Assembly (NCBI GenBank): GCA_020161835.1
Contig: JAIUNL010000003.1
Location: 124,001 to 188,000, forward strand
Length of the DNA stretch: 64,000 nucleotides
Origin: Bacteroidota bacterium
GTDB taxonomy: Bacteria; Bacteroidota; JABWAT01
Reading direction: 5' to 3'
Of the stretch, positions 63,396-64,000 are shown in pieces. The notes under the pieces were generated by a model, which ran no database searches, was not told the DNA's origin, and was given only the letters and a program-made list of their open reading frames with translations. The position numbers were made by a program, and so were the translations under genes. The stretch's first letter is position 1. Each line of letters opens with the position of its first letter.

Positions 63396-64000
63396 TTGGA
63401 TCAGAAACAAAAACAGATTGCAAAGATTGTGGCTGGAGAGGCCTACCCGTTCCGGAATGACCTGAATATTTACCGGATTCTTTCTGTTATCACTGCAATT
63501 ATCTTAACTTCCGGATGGTTTTTACATCTTGAATTTGTTTCTGTCTACCAGGATCCGCTCATTCTCCGCCTTCTTATATCATTTCTTTTTCTCTCATTTT
63601 TTGGTCTGTCTTTCTTTTTTGAATTTGTCAGGAAGAATGTCTACCTCATTCTTTATACTCTTTTTTCGATCTCGAGTGTCTGGATTCTTGCACTGAATTT
63701 TTTAAACGATTTTTCGATTGAATACAGCATCGGCATCTTTTTTATCTACCTTGTTTTTGCAGTCGGCATTCGTGAAGTTTGGTTTTTAGCACTCTACACG
63801 GCTCTCATGCTGGTGATTCCGCTTTCCGGGATATTATTCTCAACCCAATCGGTTACCAATCAGGTCATTTACACCGGACTGATGCTTGTGGTTTTGGTTT
63901 CTTCAGGGGTTGTGCTGGGGTTTAAGCTTTATTTTCAGAGTGGATATCTGATTAAAACCTCTGTCCTTTCTGCCATATTTAATGAGTCTTCAGATATGCT
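63396..64000 (+). CDS. Multi-pass membrane sensor with PAS domain, cut by window edge
   Basis: The first 201 codons of a membrane protein, read from TTG 63396 (a stop codon lies immediately upstream in frame, and AAGGAC lies ahead as ribosome site). About six hydrophobic segments fill residues 35-180, and the visible end reads SVLSAIFNESSDML, which is how a PAS domain begins. It is probably a sensor kinase or a diguanylate cyclase; the output domain is outside the window. Confidence 0.75.
   Translation, partial: MDQKQKQIAKIVAGEAYPFRNDLNIYRILSVITAIILTSGWFLHLEFVSVYQDPLILRLLISFLFLSFFGLSFFFEFVRKNVYLILYTLFSISSVWILALNFLNDFSIEYSIGIFFIYLVFAVGIREVWFLALYTALMLVIPLSGILFSTQSVTNQVIYTGLMLVVLVSSGVVLGFKLYFQSGYLIKTSVLSAIFNESSDM

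Noticed and set aside
63165..63410. 81-codon minus-strand open frame upstream of parE
   Set aside because: No ribosome site, AT-rich low-complexity composition, and it overlaps the start of the right-edge sensor gene.
1..64000. tRNA or rRNA genes, prophage, intact IS or toxin-antitoxin pair
   Set aside because: I scanned the gaps for tRNA-like ends, transposase motifs and short gene pairs and found none I could support.

Overview
The window looks like chromosome from a Gram-negative member of the Bacteroidota/FCB group. Four proteins or former proteins end in a type IX secretion (T9SS) sorting domain of the NYPNPFNP...GIYFYR...KM type. The long ParC with an overlapping ParE, the carboxypeptidase-regulatory TonB receptor and the many outer-membrane lipoproteins also fit. 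The wording NYPNPFNP is most typical of Ignavibacteria, Balneolota and Calditrichota-like lineages, but I cannot place the organism more precisely. No rRNA, tRNA, CRISPR array or intact transposase gene was seen.

Layout. 0-5.6 kb: a minus-strand run recJ, ruvC, ruvA, PhoB-like regulator and a PhoR-like kinase cut by the window edge, then a YbaK-type deacylase. 5.7-13.9 kb: a secreted metalloprotease with a T9SS tag, then nikR, a TonB receptor and a three-gene BtuCDF/FecBCD-type ABC importer, which together look like a nickel-uptake locus. 14-17.5 kb: Sua5, a large membrane protein and a FemAB-like acyltransferase. 17.8-20.9 kb: an AT-rich patch of three orphan lipoproteins. 21-28.5 kb: housekeeping and accessory enzymes (flavin-binding PNPOx-like protein, prolyl oligopeptidase, radical SAM protein, TrmO, AlkB alkane monooxygenase, GyrI-like protein). 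28.8-33.7 kb: a secreted GH26 mannanase, a DUF4386/Crp-Fnr pair, a lipoprotein and a TfoX-like protein. 34-40.5 kb: tsaD, trpA, chorismate mutase, mltG and ubiX in one tight operon, then an Ig-like lipoprotein and an FKBP isomerase.

40.8-52.6 kb is a surface-protein region. It holds an FG-GAP/ASPIC T9SS protein, a T9SS gene broken by an 88-bp MITE-like insertion and out of frame at an (AC)8 tract, and an operon of a sensor kinase, a FecR-like/Ig-like protein and a 1570-residue PKD-repeat protein. 52.9-58.4 kb: a second copy of an orphan lipoprotein family, then an operon with a ZnuD-like TonB receptor, a His-rich lipoprotein and a small His/Cys protein, which suggests zinc or another metal. 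58.6-63 kb: parC and parE. At the right edge, a multi-pass membrane sensor begins and runs off the window.

The intergenic DNA is unusually rich in repeats of several families: two inverted copies of a 160-bp element with a cloverleaf-like set of hairpins, four copies of a hairpin element with fixed flanks and interchangeable cores, and many short runs of 7-11 bp words repeated with variation. Together with the MITE whose removal exactly restores a reading frame, these are the least expected things in the window.
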